Shown: positions 37,171 through 46,253 of the stretch, in pieces
Position numbering within the stretch: the stretch's first letter is position 1
Layout of the letters: every line of letters begins with the position of its first letter
Assembly: GCF_027594745.1 (NCBI RefSeq)
Contig: NZ_CP110854.1
Location: forward strand, 2,274,501-2,338,500
Source: Saprospira grandis
Lineage (GTDB): Bacteria > Bacteroidota > Bacteroidia > Chitinophagales > Saprospiraceae
DNA: 64,000 bases
Direction of reading: 5' to 3'
Notes under the pieces: generated by a model
Told to the model about the DNA's origin: nothing
What the model saw: only the letters and a program-made list of their open reading frames with translations
Database searches by the model: none
Translations under genes and position numbers: made by a program

Positions 37171-39912
37171 TTATGATAGATAGGTAGTGAGAGTGAGTGA
37201 TAATGGGGTGTTTATTTCCTTGTGAGGAAAAGGGATGAGTCTATATTTATGCTTCTCTTTAAGGTCAACTAGTTTGATATTATCAATGTCTATATGCCTC
37301 GTATAGAATACATCATTACTTTCTTCGTGAAAATCTGAAGAACCTCCTGGGGCTGTTAGTGCTATTGATTGCACCCATTCAGGAATAGCAATGAACATAG
37401 TATTATTTGTTAGTTTCATAGGCTTAATATAGATGTCGTTATATCGCTTATGAGGTATGATAAAGTTTTTATCATCTGTTAGAAGGTATAGACGATTTGC
37501 ATCCTTTTGCCTGTCTATGAAATCTATAATATCTTTTGCTTCCATATAAAGGATAGGAGCATAATTTAGCTTTTCCGAAAAATACCGTCCTAAGTTTTTA
37601 TGAATTACTGGTTGACTAAATTCTATGAAATCCTTTTCAGGAGCTAGAGCTCTTTGAGCTTCAATAAATTCTTTTAAGGCTATGCTTTGCTCTTTTAAGA
37701 TGTTAGAGTTGTTAGCTATTTCTTGAAGAATAGAAAAGCTACCAATAAGGTCAGCTGAGAGGAGACTTAAGTTAATTTTTCGATCTTTGAACTCAAAAAG
37801 AAGAGGGGCAAAGGCTGCAAAGTTTTTTGCAATAAAGTCTATTAGGGTATCAGGGATTTCAAAGAGCCCTGTTAGGAGCCTATACTTATCGAGTACTTTA
37901 TTAAAATCTTCTAGATGACTTGATATATACTTACTAGTGATGTTTTTATCTATCGAAATTTGATTCATAAGGCTGATGTACTTGTTTGTTAGCTTCTCAT
38001 GTGCATGTTTGTTGTTTGATAAAAAATCAACTAAGTCAGTTGTTTTTTGCAGTAATTGATCTTCCTCTGGATTAAAAATAAAATCTTCTATTTTGTTGGG
38101 GACCTCTAAGGAGGCATCATTCCTTTTTAATATTAAGTCATAAAGTTCAAGAAGAGATATTCTAGGGGTTTTAAGTTCATGAAATAGGTCAAGGTAAGCC
38201 CTGATATTTTTCTTAGTAATGGATTTTTCAACTTCTTTTATCGAAAGAACGATCAATCCAGACATCTCATCTCTAGAGGAGGATTTATCTATTTCAGCTA
38301 ATTGTTCCTCTAGTGTTTTATTCTCTTTAATGATATCATTCAAAAGAGCTACACTAGTTGAACCAGCCAGATAATTAGTAAAGTAAAGAGGATATATAGG
38401 GTTGTAACAAATGTTTTTAGTCTTGCGAGGACTTTTGGGAAATAAGTACTTTAACACTTCGAATATCTCCTCATTGCATTTGTCAGATTTAGCACTGTTA
38501 GATTTAGCACTGTTTCCATTTAGTCGTAAGAAACTAGAGTTGTCTAGCATTTGTACATAATCATTTTTTTTGTACCAAAGCTCTTCATAAAAAACAGGGT
38601 GTTTGAGTTTTATGAGGTGAATTAAAAAGAAATCCTCACTATCAACTGCATGTGCTACAGATGGAAATGTAAGAACAATAGTATTGTAGAATCGGACAAT
38701 GTCTCTATGCGTATTTAAAAAACTCCAAAAGTATTGATTATCGGCCTTAAACCACTCTTCTTTAATAAGTGCTTTAAGCTGATAAGGACTGTTTTTATGT
38801 TCGAATAGGGATAAAAGAGTCTCAAAAAGTTCTTTTTTCCTTATTACAGGCAAGCTGACTTCCATCTGAACAATTTTCTCCAAAAAGTAGTGGCTCCCGT
38901 ACTCGTTTAAATTGCTTTTAATAGCCTGATGAACATAGTCTTTATCATAGGCTGTAATAAAGCTAAGTCCCTCAAAGTTAGCGACATTTCGTATGAGTTT
39001 TAGGACCGCAATAATTTCGGGACTATCCAGCCGATCTAAATCATCTATAATAATTAAAATAGGAAGAGGAATTTCCTTAATGATTTTCCGAAGTTTATTG
39101 TATTCTTCCTCTGTGCCTTGAGGCTCTTCAAGGAGATTGATGCTTTTTAGTGCTAGCTTACTAAAAGTTGAAAGACTTGTATTTGTTGCTACTGCTGAAA
39201 TATTAAAAAGACTATTCAGATAATTGTTAATCTGTGGTCCAAGACGATCATCATAAGGCGAGAGCTGCTTTCGAAGCGTATAGAAAAAGTCTTTAATGAC
39301 GGCCTCTTCCCCTTTGTTTTTCCAAGGATGAAACTCAACGATAATTGCAGCAGTATCAGCTTTTATTTTTTCTGTGATAAAACTTATAAAAGTAGACTTT
39401 CCTGTTCCCCAGCCTCCAGTTATGGCAATAGCAAAGGCTTGCTTACTATTTATATTGAGTAACTCTTCGGCTAGTTGTTCTGCATAGCCTTTTCTTAGAC
39501 TTCCTTTAATACCTTTTTGAAGCACAATGCTGTCTTCAGCTATTAGTTTGCTATTTTTTGGCCTCGGAAAATTGAAGCTCGAAACTATATAGTATAAGCT
39601 GTAGAGCGCAGCCAGTATATATACAATTACGATGTAAGAACTATTGCCTTTTTTAGGGAAAAATATAAGCTCATCTATTGCTAGCTGATAATAACTCAGA
39701 CTAACTGTTAAAGAAAGCCAGAACAAAAGCTTCATAGGAGACTTTGTCCTGTGCTCTGCAGATATTTTTATAGCGTAAACAAGATAGGAGATTAAAAATA
39801 CAGCTCCTAAAGCAATAGATAATGGCCAGTTAATCTCTATAGGATCTATGATTAACTCTAAATGCAATGCTATAATTATCTGACTAATAGGTTCAGAGAA
39901 GATAATGCTCAA
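37171..39912 (-). CDS. KAP family P-loop NTPase, membrane-anchored, AT-rich
   Basis: 913 residues with a TTG start; the next Met is at residue 60, so the true start is uncertain. Four likely membrane helices lie in residues 1-115, as in KAP proteins whose NTPase is placed at the membrane. Walker A GGWGTGKST is at 166-174, the KAP-typical FHPWKNKGEE near 194-203, Walker B LIIIDDLDRL at 286-295. The C-terminal 500 residues are helical and unassigned. The gene is much more AT-rich than its neighbours, with different codon use, which suggests transfer. Some KAP NTPases act in phage exclusion; that role here is inference. Confidence 0.82.
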   Translation of the reverse strand: MSIIFSEPISQIIIALHLELIIDPIEINWPLSIALGAVFLISYLVYAIKISAEHRTKSPMKLLFWLSLTVSLSYYQLAIDELIFFPKKGNSSYIVIVYILAALYSLYYIVSSFNFPRPKNSKLIAEDSIVLQKGIKGSLRKGYAEQLAEELLNINSKQAFAIAITGGWGTGKSTFISFITEKIKADTAAIIVEFHPWKNKGEEAVIKDFFYTLRKQLSPYDDRLGPQINNYLNSLFNISAVATNTSLSTFSKLALKSINLLEEPQGTEEEYNKLRKIIKEIPLPILIIIDDLDRLDSPEIIAVLKLIRNVANFEGLSFITAYDKDYVHQAIKSNLNEYGSHYFLEKIVQMEVSLPVIRKKELFETLLSLFEHKNSPYQLKALIKEEWFKADNQYFWSFLNTHRDIVRFYNTIVLTFPSVAHAVDSEDFFLIHLIKLKHPVFYEELWYKKNDYVQMLDNSSFLRLNGNSAKSNSAKSDKCNEEIFEVLKYLFPKSPRKTKNICYNPIYPLYFTNYLAGSTSVALLNDIIKENKTLEEQLAEIDKSSSRDEMSGLIVLSIKEVEKSITKKNIRAYLDLFHELKTPRISLLELYDLILKRNDASLEVPNKIEDFIFNPEEDQLLQKTTDLVDFLSNNKHAHEKLTNKYISLMNQISIDKNITSKYISSHLEDFNKVLDKYRLLTGLFEIPDTLIDFIAKNFAAFAPLLFEFKDRKINLSLLSADLIGSFSILQEIANNSNILKEQSIALKEFIEAQRALAPEKDFIEFSQPVIHKNLGRYFSEKLNYAPILYMEAKDIIDFIDRQKDANRLYLLTDDKNFIIPHKRYNDIYIKPMKLTNNTMFIAIPEWVQSIALTAPGGSSDFHEESNDVFYTRHIDIDNIKLVDLKEKHKYRLIPFPHKEINTPLSLTLTTYLS

Positions 39913-40073
39913 GCCAGTAAGGCTAGGGTAAAAAAGGTACTTTCTGTTTCTAAGCCAGCATTGATAGAGATTATTGAATGTTCTATTATCGTTTCTCTTT
40001 TTGGGCTTCTTTGTTTCTATAAGGGGGGTGTCATTTTGGTCTTTTATTTAGGCTTTCAAGATAACCAAATAGG

Positions 40074-40104
40074 AATGCTCCGACAACTAAACTTGCGGAG
40101 CATT
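40074..40104 (-). terminator. Terminator after pssA
   Basis: Arms AATGCTCCG and CGGAGCATT around a 13-nt loop, 31 bp past the minus-strand pssA stop and between it and the KAP gene. The following run is only T/A-rich. Confidence 0.55.
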
Positions 40105-40134
40105 TATGTTTTAAAAACCTACCTTCCCACACCC

Positions 40135-40881
40135 CTACTCCCCCAAACGCAAGTCCCCTACCACAATAGCCCCCACCGACAACAACAAATAAAGCAGAAT
40201 CCCCGCAGGCAGGGCCAAACCCAAAGGCAAAAAGATGAGCAAGGGCAAGATGCCCAAGATGAGCAGAAAACGCCAACGGTTGGGCCGCCAAGCCAAAGAC
40301 TTAAACTTGAAGCTAAGCAAGGGAATCTCCGCAATGAGGAGGTAGCAAAGCAAGGCCAGTAAGCCATAGAGCAGGGGGGGCCAAAGTAGGTATTGCTCCA
40401 ATCCATAGAGCTGCTGCTGTATGGTCCAAAAGTAACCAAAGACAAAAAGGGTGGTGGCCGGGGTGTTCAAACCAATAAAGCTTTCCGATTGCCGACTATC
40501 CGTATTGAATTTGGCCAAACGCAGGGCCGAAAACAAGAGCAACAAAAAAGGCAACAAGAGCAGGTAGCTCTCCCGCTGCCCCCATTGCAATCCCTCCGGT
40601 AGCCCCAAGGCTTGCATGAAGAGCTGATATAACATGGCAGCTGGAAAAAAACCAAAGGAAATAAGGTCCGCTAAAGAGTCGAGCTCTTTGCCTAATGGCG
40701 ATTGTGCCTTGAGTAAACGAGCCAATAAGCCATCTCCAAAGTCAGCGATTAGGGAGAGCAAGAGACAGTAGGGCAAGACCTCCCATTGCCCAGAAAATAG
40801 ACTGATAATGGCCGCCGCTCCCGCCCAGGCATTCAATAAAGTGACCGAATTGGGTATTTGTTGCTTGATTTTGCTCCACAT
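40135..40881 (-). CDS. pssA: CDP-diacylglycerol--serine O-phosphatidyltransferase
   Basis: 248 residues, several membrane helices. The CDP-alcohol phosphotransferase motif D-G-x2-A-R-x8-G-x3-D-x3-D reads GDGLLARLLKAQSPLGKELD and continues to the last Asp, near residues 48-71. It makes phosphatidylserine, the precursor of phosphatidylethanolamine, at the inner membrane. The N terminus NSVTLLNAWAG fits the family. Confidence 0.9.
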   Translation of the reverse strand: MWSKIKQQIPNSVTLLNAWAGAAAIISLFSGQWEVLPYCLLLSLIADFGDGLLARLLKAQSPLGKELDSLADLISFGFFPAAMLYQLFMQALGLPEGLQWGQRESYLLLLPFLLLLFSALRLAKFNTDSRQSESFIGLNTPATTLFVFGYFWTIQQQLYGLEQYLLWPPLLYGLLALLCYLLIAEIPLLSFKFKSLAWRPNRWRFLLILGILPLLIFLPLGLALPAGILLYLLLSVGAIVVGDLRLGE

Positions 40882-40974
40882 AAACTAACATTTTGATAAG
40901 AATAGGAAGGACAAAGATAGTAGAAAAAACATCTAGCTTTGCGCAATTTTTTGCCGCATCCAAAACCTTTGTTT

Positions 40975-41889
40975 ATGCCTTCTCGCCTTCTCACAGCCCA
41001 TTTGGCTCTCTTTACCGTAGCCCTTTTGTATGGCGCAAACTATTCTATCGCCAAGATCGCTATGCCCGATCCAATTCCCCCCGCCGCCTTTATTATGCTT
41101 AGGGTCCTGGCCGCTAGCCTGCTGTTTTGGATCACTAGTTTTTGGCTTAAGGAAAAGGTCGCTAAGGCCGATATCCTCCGCCTAGCTATTGCCTCCGCTT
41201 TTGGGGTGGCCTGTAATCAATTACTCTTTTTTAAGGGACTAGAAATGACTAGCCCGATTAGCGCATCGCTCATTATGCTGACGGCCCCCATTGTGGTCCT
41301 TTTGTTTTCGGTGTTCTTCCTCGGCGAGCGCCTCAATAGCCTGAAGATTATCGGAATTGTTCTAGGGGTTATCGGTGCTGCTTACCTGATTCTCAATACG
41401 GGCAGCTCTGCCGCTTTTAAGGCTAGAAACCCCCTGCTGGGCAATTTGTTGATCGGGGGCAATGCGGTAGCCTACTCGATTTACCTGATTATGATTAAAC
41501 CCCTGACCCAAAAGTATCAAGCTATTACGCTGCTCAAATGGGTCTTTCTGTTTGGCTGTCTTTATGTTTTGCCCTTTGGCGGCCCCGGCGCTCTGGCCAT
41601 TCCCTACAGTCAGTTGTCTGCAGAAATATGGGCGGTGCTGGCTTTTGTCCTCATCGGCGTAACCTTTCTGGCTTATCTGCTCAATGCTTGGGCCCTGCAA
41701 CGCCTGCCCGCCTCGGTGGTCAGTAGCTATATCTATTTGCAACCCCTTCTGGCCGCTTTGGTCGCTATTCTCCTCGCTGCCGACGAGCTGCGGCCCGCCC
41801 TTTTTATCTCTGCCGCCTTCATTTTCTCTGGCCTCTTCCTGATCTCTTATAAGAAGAGGAAACCCAAATTAGAAGAGCAGGGAGTTTAG
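40975..41889 (+). CDS. EamA-family (DMT) exporter
   Basis: 304 residues from the ATG at 40975; an in-frame TTG at 40939 is less likely. Ten membrane helices as two EamA repeats (ALLYGANYSIAKIAMPD at the first; YSIYLIMIKPLTQKY at the second). Family members export metabolites such as amino acids; the substrate cannot be read. A TAGCTTTG (-7-like) lies 34 bp upstream without a clear -33 box. Confidence 0.88.
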   Translation: MPSRLLTAHLALFTVALLYGANYSIAKIAMPDPIPPAAFIMLRVLAASLLFWITSFWLKEKVAKADILRLAIASAFGVACNQLLFFKGLEMTSPISASLIMLTAPIVVLLFSVFFLGERLNSLKIIGIVLGVIGAAYLILNTGSSAAFKARNPLLGNLLIGGNAVAYSIYLIMIKPLTQKYQAITLLKWVFLFGCLYVLPFGGPGALAIPYSQLSAEIWAVLAFVLIGVTFLAYLLNAWALQRLPASVVSSYIYLQPLLAALVAILLAADELRPALFISAAFIFSGLFLISYKKRKPKLEEQGV

Positions 41890-41894
41890 TGTTT

Positions 41895-42110
41895 TTTTGG
41901 GGCCTCCCGCCTTCGGCGGGCGCTACGTTTACTCCCTTTGGTCGTCGAACTGGCGCCCCTATAGGGGCTGGTTGTCGCAGCTCGCTGTTACTTGCTTCGC
42001 TGCGTCGGCTCCCGTTGGTCGGGTCGCTCGGCCCTTCGCAGGCAAAGCCTGCTCGGTCTGGCCTGACGGCCACTGCTGCACATCGCTAGGCCTGCGGCCC
42101 TTCGGGCCTG
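41895..42110 (+). repeat. GC-rich structured element, long copy R10a (GGCCT/AGGCC subtype)
   Basis: Head T7-GGGGCCTCC, hairpin CCCGCC/GGCGGG, an added GGCGCCCC/GGGGCT-type hairpin, core split by a CTTGCTTCGCTGCGTCGG insertion between GCTCGCTGTT and GCTCGGCCC, hairpin GCAGGC/GCCTGC, TGGCC/GGCCA, tail CACATCGCTAGGCC, outer GCGGCCC/GGGCCTG-type hairpin. It starts 6 bp past the EamA stop. With R10b it brackets the 1.25 kb gene-free block. Confidence 0.88.
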
Positions 42111-42128
42111 TAGGATGGATATATAGAC

Positions 42129-42337
42129 CTGCGGGTTGAAACCCGCAGCCATACAACAATTATATGCTACATCTATAGTGCGGAGAGGATTAAAATCCTC
42201 TACCGCTTTTAACGGCCCCCAGAACTGCTGCATTTATGATTTAGACAGCCTAGAAGATGTTTGTTTATGGAAGGTTTTAACCTGCCATACTATATTAAAT
42301 TGCATTCGTTAATTGGCTGTAGGTTTCAACCTACAGC
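42129..42337. repeat. Four short hairpins with a shared GGnTT-NN-AAnCC centre
   Basis: Positions 42129-42148 (CTGCGGGTT-GA-AACCCGCAG), 42180-42206 (AGAGGATT-AA-AATCCTCT inside GCGG/CCGC), 42266-42289 (AGGTT-TT-AACCT inside TATGG/CCATA) and 42316-42337 (GCTGTAGGTT-TC-AACCTACAGC). The stems differ but stay paired; the centre keeps GG-n-TT and AA-n-CC with a 2-nt loop. A similar one, ATGGGCT-GA-AGCCCAT, is at 57226-57241. Confidence 0.75.
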
Positions 42338-42489
42338 TCGGCCCGGCAGGCCTTTAGACTGCAGGATATTTAGCCCAAAAATACAGCTGCCTTCCATACT
42401 TCGCTCCTAAGCGCCTATTGTTAAACTGTAGTAGGGTCGGTCCAGAAAAAAAAGATAGGGCATTATAGATACTCCCCCAGCTAATTGTA

Positions 42490-42778
42490 AACTGCAGATT
42501 AGCTCTGGCGTCACGCCAGAGACGTTTTGCAACTGCAGATTAGCTCTGGCGTCACGCCAGAGGCGTTTTGCAACTGCAGATTAGCTCCGGCGTCACGCCA
42601 GAGGCGTTTTGCAACTGCAGATTAGCTCCGGCGCCACGCCAGAGACGTTTTGCAACTGCAAATTAGCTCCGGGCATCGTTTAGAGCTGTTTTGCAACTGC
42701 AGATTAAGGCTGAACAACTGTTTCTCCTCATTCTGCAACTGCAAATAAACAAGATGCGGCTGTTTGGACTGTATTTGC
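42490..42778 (+). repeat. Tandem array of seven 41-42 bp units
   Basis: Units start at 42490, 42531, 42572, 42613, 42654, 42695 and 42737. Each opens with AACTGCA(G/A)AT and ends in TTTTGC or TTTGC/TCTGC. In units 1-4 the rest is nearly identical and holds the palindrome CTCTGGCG-TCA-CGCCAGAG. Units 5-7 keep only the opening and closing bases. No ORF runs through it. The rest of the block 42111-42920 shows nothing else recognisable. Confidence 0.9.
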
Positions 42779-42920
42779 ATCATCCGCAGGGGGCTAAACT
42801 AGCGTTTAGCTGTTGCCTTGGACCAAGAAGGGCCTAAAACGATTTCCTAGCCGCATCAAGCAGGAGTTTGCCCCTAAAGGGCTCAAGGATTTTACAAAAG
42901 GCCTTTTCCAGAGCAGAAAA

Positions 42921-43065
42921 GGGCCGAAGGCCCGCGGCTGAGGGATGGATAGGGGGGCGGCGAAGCCGCAGACCCAGCTTTTGAGCGCAGCGAAAAAGCG
43001 CAGGGCCGAGCGAATAGCGAGCCCCGACACAGCCCGACCCGCCCAAAGGGCGGGGCAGCCCCAAA
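42921..43065 (-). repeat. GC-rich structured element, copy R10b (GGCTG/CAGCC subtype)
   Basis: On the minus strand: head ATTTGGGGCTGCCCC, hairpin CCCGCC/GGCGGG, core GCTCGCTATTCGCTCGGCC, hairpin GCTTTTT/AAAAGC type, hairpin GCGGC/GCCGC, tail CCATCCCTCAGCC, outer GGGCC/GGCCC. Head-out inverted partner of R10a, about 810 bp away. It abuts the terminator of the thioredoxin gene. Confidence 0.9.
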
Positions 43066-43082
43066 TCATCAGAAAAAAACAT

Positions 43083-43117
43083 AAAAAAAGCAGCTCCCCC
43101 AAAATGGAGAAGCTGCT
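43083..43117 (-). terminator. Intrinsic terminator after the double-thioredoxin gene
   Basis: On the minus strand: arms AGCAGCTTCTCC and GGAGCTGCT (one bulge), then T7. It lies 24 bp past the stop. Confidence 0.8.
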
Positions 43118-43140
43118 CAGTAACTAAAAAGGCAGATGAT

Positions 43141-45447
43141 CTAGCCCTTAATTTTTTCAATCAAGGCCTTGGTTTCCTCGGCTTCCATGCCTTGCGCCTT
43201 GGCCAATTCCACGGCCTTTTCGGCAGTGGCAAGGGCCTCTTTCTTCTTGCCCAACTTATAGAGCAAATTGGCTTTGGTATCTACATTATAGTAGTTTTCC
43301 TCTAGTTCAATAGACTTATCGATCCACTTGAGGGCCGCTTTGAGTTTCTTTTTGCTGTCTTCTGCTTGGAAATAGCCCCAAGCCACCTCATTAAGCTCCT
43401 GCCAGCTGTCAGAATGCTCGAGCAACATGATATTTAGGTACTTAAACTCTTTTTTGGTCCCATTGTAAATGATGGTATTGAGCATAGCGGTATAATAAGC
43501 GGCCAAATCCTTAGAAAGACCCTCATTAAGGTTTTTGACCAGCTGCTTATACTCTTGGCTTTTAGTGCCTTTGCCGTTTTGGGCCTCTCCAACCAAATGT
43601 ACTTGGCTCATGAGCGCGCCCTTCATGTATTCTTCAACGGCTTCCTCGCCATTTTCTGCTACAAACTCTTCTTTGTGGGCCAAAATATAGTCAAAGTACT
43701 TTTGCTCAAAGCCCACTTCAGTAAGCATCATGATCTCAAAATGCTCGCTTTGCTTCCATTCGGCTTCTGGAATAAGACCGAGATAAAGACGAGTCTCCTC
43801 TACATTGCTTTCATAGGCAGCGTCTAGGGCCTTAATATAATTGCGTAGAAATTCGGGCTGGCGGTCGCCTTTTTCATAGCGTTTTTTCAGGCTAAAGAGC
43901 TGTTTGTTGGGGTCCAGGGCCTTCTGGCTTTCGGCAATAAGTTGTGGGGCATCGGGGGCGCCCACTGTTTTATGAAGCAGCTCGCCATCGGCAGAGAAGA
44001 ATAGGAGGGTGGGGTAGGCTTGCACCCCATGTTTTTCGGCGAAGGCAGGGCCCTCGCCTTTTTCCATATCAAACTTATAGCTAATATAGTTGGCATCGAA
44101 GTGTTGGCCGACCTGCGGTTGGGTAAATATCTTTTTGCTCAACCATTTGCAGGGGCCGCACCAAACGGCATAGGCATCCACAAAGATCATTTTGTTTTCT
44201 TTGAGGGCAAGGGCCTTGATTTCTTCCCAGCTCCCTTCCGTGAAGTTGATGCCATTGGCAGACTTGGGCATTTTTTCCTCAATCTTTTTGAGTAGGGCCT
44301 CGGTTTCGCTGACATCATCGCCATTTTCTTTGCCTAGGGCAATAGATTTCTCGGCCGCCTTTTTGGCCTCTCCGTAGCGCTTGAGTTTAAAGGCCAAATT
44401 TGCCTCTGTATCGGCATTGGCAAAGCCAGGGGCTAGGGCCACCGACTTTTTGGCCCAGCTATAGGCCATGCTCAAGAGTTTTTCTTCTTCTTTTTGCTCA
44501 AAATAGCTCCAAGCGTAGCTATTTAGCATTTGGGCATTTTCGCAATGCTCATTGAGGTAGGCATGTAGGTACTTATCGCGTTTGGGCGTACGGAAATAAT
44601 ACTGTAGGTCCAAAAGTGCGATAGTCGAAGCGGCTTGTTTCTCGTCTAAAACGCTTTTGATCCGCTCCTTATAGAGGAGATAGGGCTTTTCTTGCTGTTC
44701 TTGGGCAATTTTGCGCATACCCGCCTCTAGTCCAGCCTTGAGGTAATTATTCACTTTCTCTTCGCCCAAGGCTTTTACAAAGTCGGCCTTTTTCGCCAAT
44801 ACCTTATCGTAGATGGGGCTGCTTTGGTCGGCAAAAAGCTCTTCAATGAGGCTAAAGTATTCCTTTTGAGGCCAGTTCACTTCCTCTGCTTCTTCTAGTT
44901 GTTTTTGGGCCACTTCCTGTGCGCCGGCATAATCGCCGCCATTCATCAGGGCATCCAAATAATTTTTCATTTCGCCTTTGCCCAATCCCTTTTTCGACAG
45001 ATACTGCTTTTGCAGAGTATAGAGTTGTTTTTTGGGATCAATAGCGGCTTGGCCATCTTCTAGCAGGGCCTCGGCATCTTTGGCGCCCATTACCTTATGA
45101 ACGAGCTCTCCTTCGGCAGAGAAAAACAGCAGAGTAGGGTAGGCGCGTACCTTATGGGTTTTGGCAAATTCGGGGCCTTCGCCTTTTTCCATATCAAATT
45201 TATAGTTGATAAACTTGGCATTGAAGAGCTCGCCCACGGCCTCATCGGGAAAGCTATTTTTAGCCATCCATTTGCAGGGGCCGCACCAAACGGCATAGGC
45301 ATCGACAAAGATCATTTTCTTTTCCTTTTTGGCCTTGGCCAAAATATCGGCCCATTGGCCTTCAGAGAATTTAATGCCCTGCGCCCAGCTTTGGCCGGCA
45401 CTAAAGAGCATAAAGAGCGCTAGGCTCCAAGAAATCAGTAGTTTCAT
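43141..45447 (-). CDS. Exported protein with two thioredoxin domains and helical repeats
   Basis: 768 residues. Signal peptide MKLLISWSLALFMLFSAGQSWA. The protein is a tandem duplication: each half starts IxFxEGxW, carries FVDAYAVWCGPCKW (WCGPC near residues 54-58 and about 427-431), then YKFDMEKGEGP, YPTLLFFSA and a helical TPR-like tail of about 240 residues ending in EALLKKIEEK or KALIEKIKG. The active-site Cys pairs are intact in both. It probably reduces or exchanges disulphides in the periplasm. Confidence 0.88.
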   Translation of the reverse strand: MKLLISWSLALFMLFSAGQSWAQGIKFSEGQWADILAKAKKEKKMIFVDAYAVWCGPCKWMAKNSFPDEAVGELFNAKFINYKFDMEKGEGPEFAKTHKVRAYPTLLFFSAEGELVHKVMGAKDAEALLEDGQAAIDPKKQLYTLQKQYLSKKGLGKGEMKNYLDALMNGGDYAGAQEVAQKQLEEAEEVNWPQKEYFSLIEELFADQSSPIYDKVLAKKADFVKALGEEKVNNYLKAGLEAGMRKIAQEQQEKPYLLYKERIKSVLDEKQAASTIALLDLQYYFRTPKRDKYLHAYLNEHCENAQMLNSYAWSYFEQKEEEKLLSMAYSWAKKSVALAPGFANADTEANLAFKLKRYGEAKKAAEKSIALGKENGDDVSETEALLKKIEEKMPKSANGINFTEGSWEEIKALALKENKMIFVDAYAVWCGPCKWLSKKIFTQPQVGQHFDANYISYKFDMEKGEGPAFAEKHGVQAYPTLLFFSADGELLHKTVGAPDAPQLIAESQKALDPNKQLFSLKKRYEKGDRQPEFLRNYIKALDAAYESNVEETRLYLGLIPEAEWKQSEHFEIMMLTEVGFEQKYFDYILAHKEEFVAENGEEAVEEYMKGALMSQVHLVGEAQNGKGTKSQEYKQLVKNLNEGLSKDLAAYYTAMLNTIIYNGTKKEFKYLNIMLLEHSDSWQELNEVAWGYFQAEDSKKKLKAALKWIDKSIELEENYYNVDTKANLLYKLGKKKEALATAEKAVELAKAQGMEAEETKALIEKIKG

Positions 45448-45483
45448 ACGAATATAATTATGAATGAGCGGGTAATTGTTTTG

Positions 45484-45637
45484 TTTTGGGGCTGCCCCGC
45501 CCTGCGGGCGGGTCGGGCTGTGCGGGGGCTCGCAGGTTTGCTCGGCCCATCGCTTTTTTTCGCTTTGCTCAAAAAAGCTCGGTCTGGCCTTCGGCCACCC
45601 CCTACCATCCCTCAGCCTGCGGGCGCTTCGCGCCCTG
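45484..45637 (+). repeat. GC-rich structured element, copy R11 (GGCTG/CAGCC subtype)
   Basis: Head TTTTGGGGCTGCCCC, hairpin CCCGCC/GGCGGG, core GCTCGCAGGTTTGCTCGGCC, AT-rich hairpin GCTTTTTT/AAAAAAGC, TGGCC/GGCCA, tail CCATCCCTCAGCC, outer GGGCG/CGCCC. It fills the space between the thioredoxin gene start and the rdgB stop. Confidence 0.9.
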
Positions 45638-45654
45638 CTAGATCCAGCAGTATC

Positions 45655-46242
45655 TTATAGTTGGGCCAAAAACTGGCTCAATTGGCGAACTGCCTGCCCT
45701 CTATGGCTAAGCTCTTGTTTTTCTGCTAGGGTCATTTGGGCAAAGCTGCGCTCATGTCCTTGGGGAACAAAAATGGGATCATAGCCAAAGCCCTTTTCGC
45801 CTAGGCGTTGGGGGGCAATTTGGCCGGGGGCGATGCCTTCAAAATAATGGATGTCATCTGGACCGAGATAGAGGCAGATGACCGTTCTAAATTGGGCGCT
45901 ACGATCTTGGGCCTGGGCCAATTCTTTTAGTAGCAAATCCATATTATCATCGGGATTTTTTTGTGGCCCGGCATAGCGGGCGGTATATACCCCTGGTGCG
46001 CCATTTAGGGCGGCTACTTCTAGGCCAGTATCTTCAGAAAAGCAGGGGTAGCCATAGTGGTCCCAGACGTATTGGGCCTTTTGTAGGGCATTGCCTTGCA
46101 GGCTATCTTGCTCTTCGGGAATATCTTCTAAACAACCAATATCGGGCAGAGAGAGAAAATCGTATTGCTCGCCCAACTGGGCCTTTATTTCACGGATTTT
46201 GCCCGCATTGGCGGTCGCCATGACCAACTTTTTCTTTTGCAT
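45655..46242 (-). CDS. rdgB: Non-canonical purine NTP pyrophosphatase (RdgB/HAM1)
   Basis: 195 residues from the ATG at 46242 (MQKKKLVMATANAGKIREIK); a longer in-frame reading would run into the upstream gene. Family motifs: TANAGK, SEDTGLEVAALNGAPGVYTA, RYAG, GEKGFGYDPIFVP, SHRGQA. It hydrolyses dITP/XTP to keep them out of DNA. It lies 11 bp after the gene at 46254-46676, likely one operon. Confidence 0.93.
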   Translation of the reverse strand: MQKKKLVMATANAGKIREIKAQLGEQYDFLSLPDIGCLEDIPEEQDSLQGNALQKAQYVWDHYGYPCFSEDTGLEVAALNGAPGVYTARYAGPQKNPDDNMDLLLKELAQAQDRSAQFRTVICLYLGPDDIHYFEGIAPGQIAPQRLGEKGFGYDPIFVPQGHERSFAQMTLAEKQELSHRGQAVRQLSQFLAQL

Positions 46243-46253
46243 TGCTTCTGTCG

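Noticed and set aside
32625..39912. Prophage or complete injection-system island
   Set aside because: Only one tail-like gene is present; neighbours are an envelope protein and a KAP NTPase, with no integrase, att repeats or structural genes.
42490..42778. CRISPR array
   Set aside because: Units 1-4 have near-identical middles, so there are no unique spacers; the repeat is short and degenerate and no cas gene is present.
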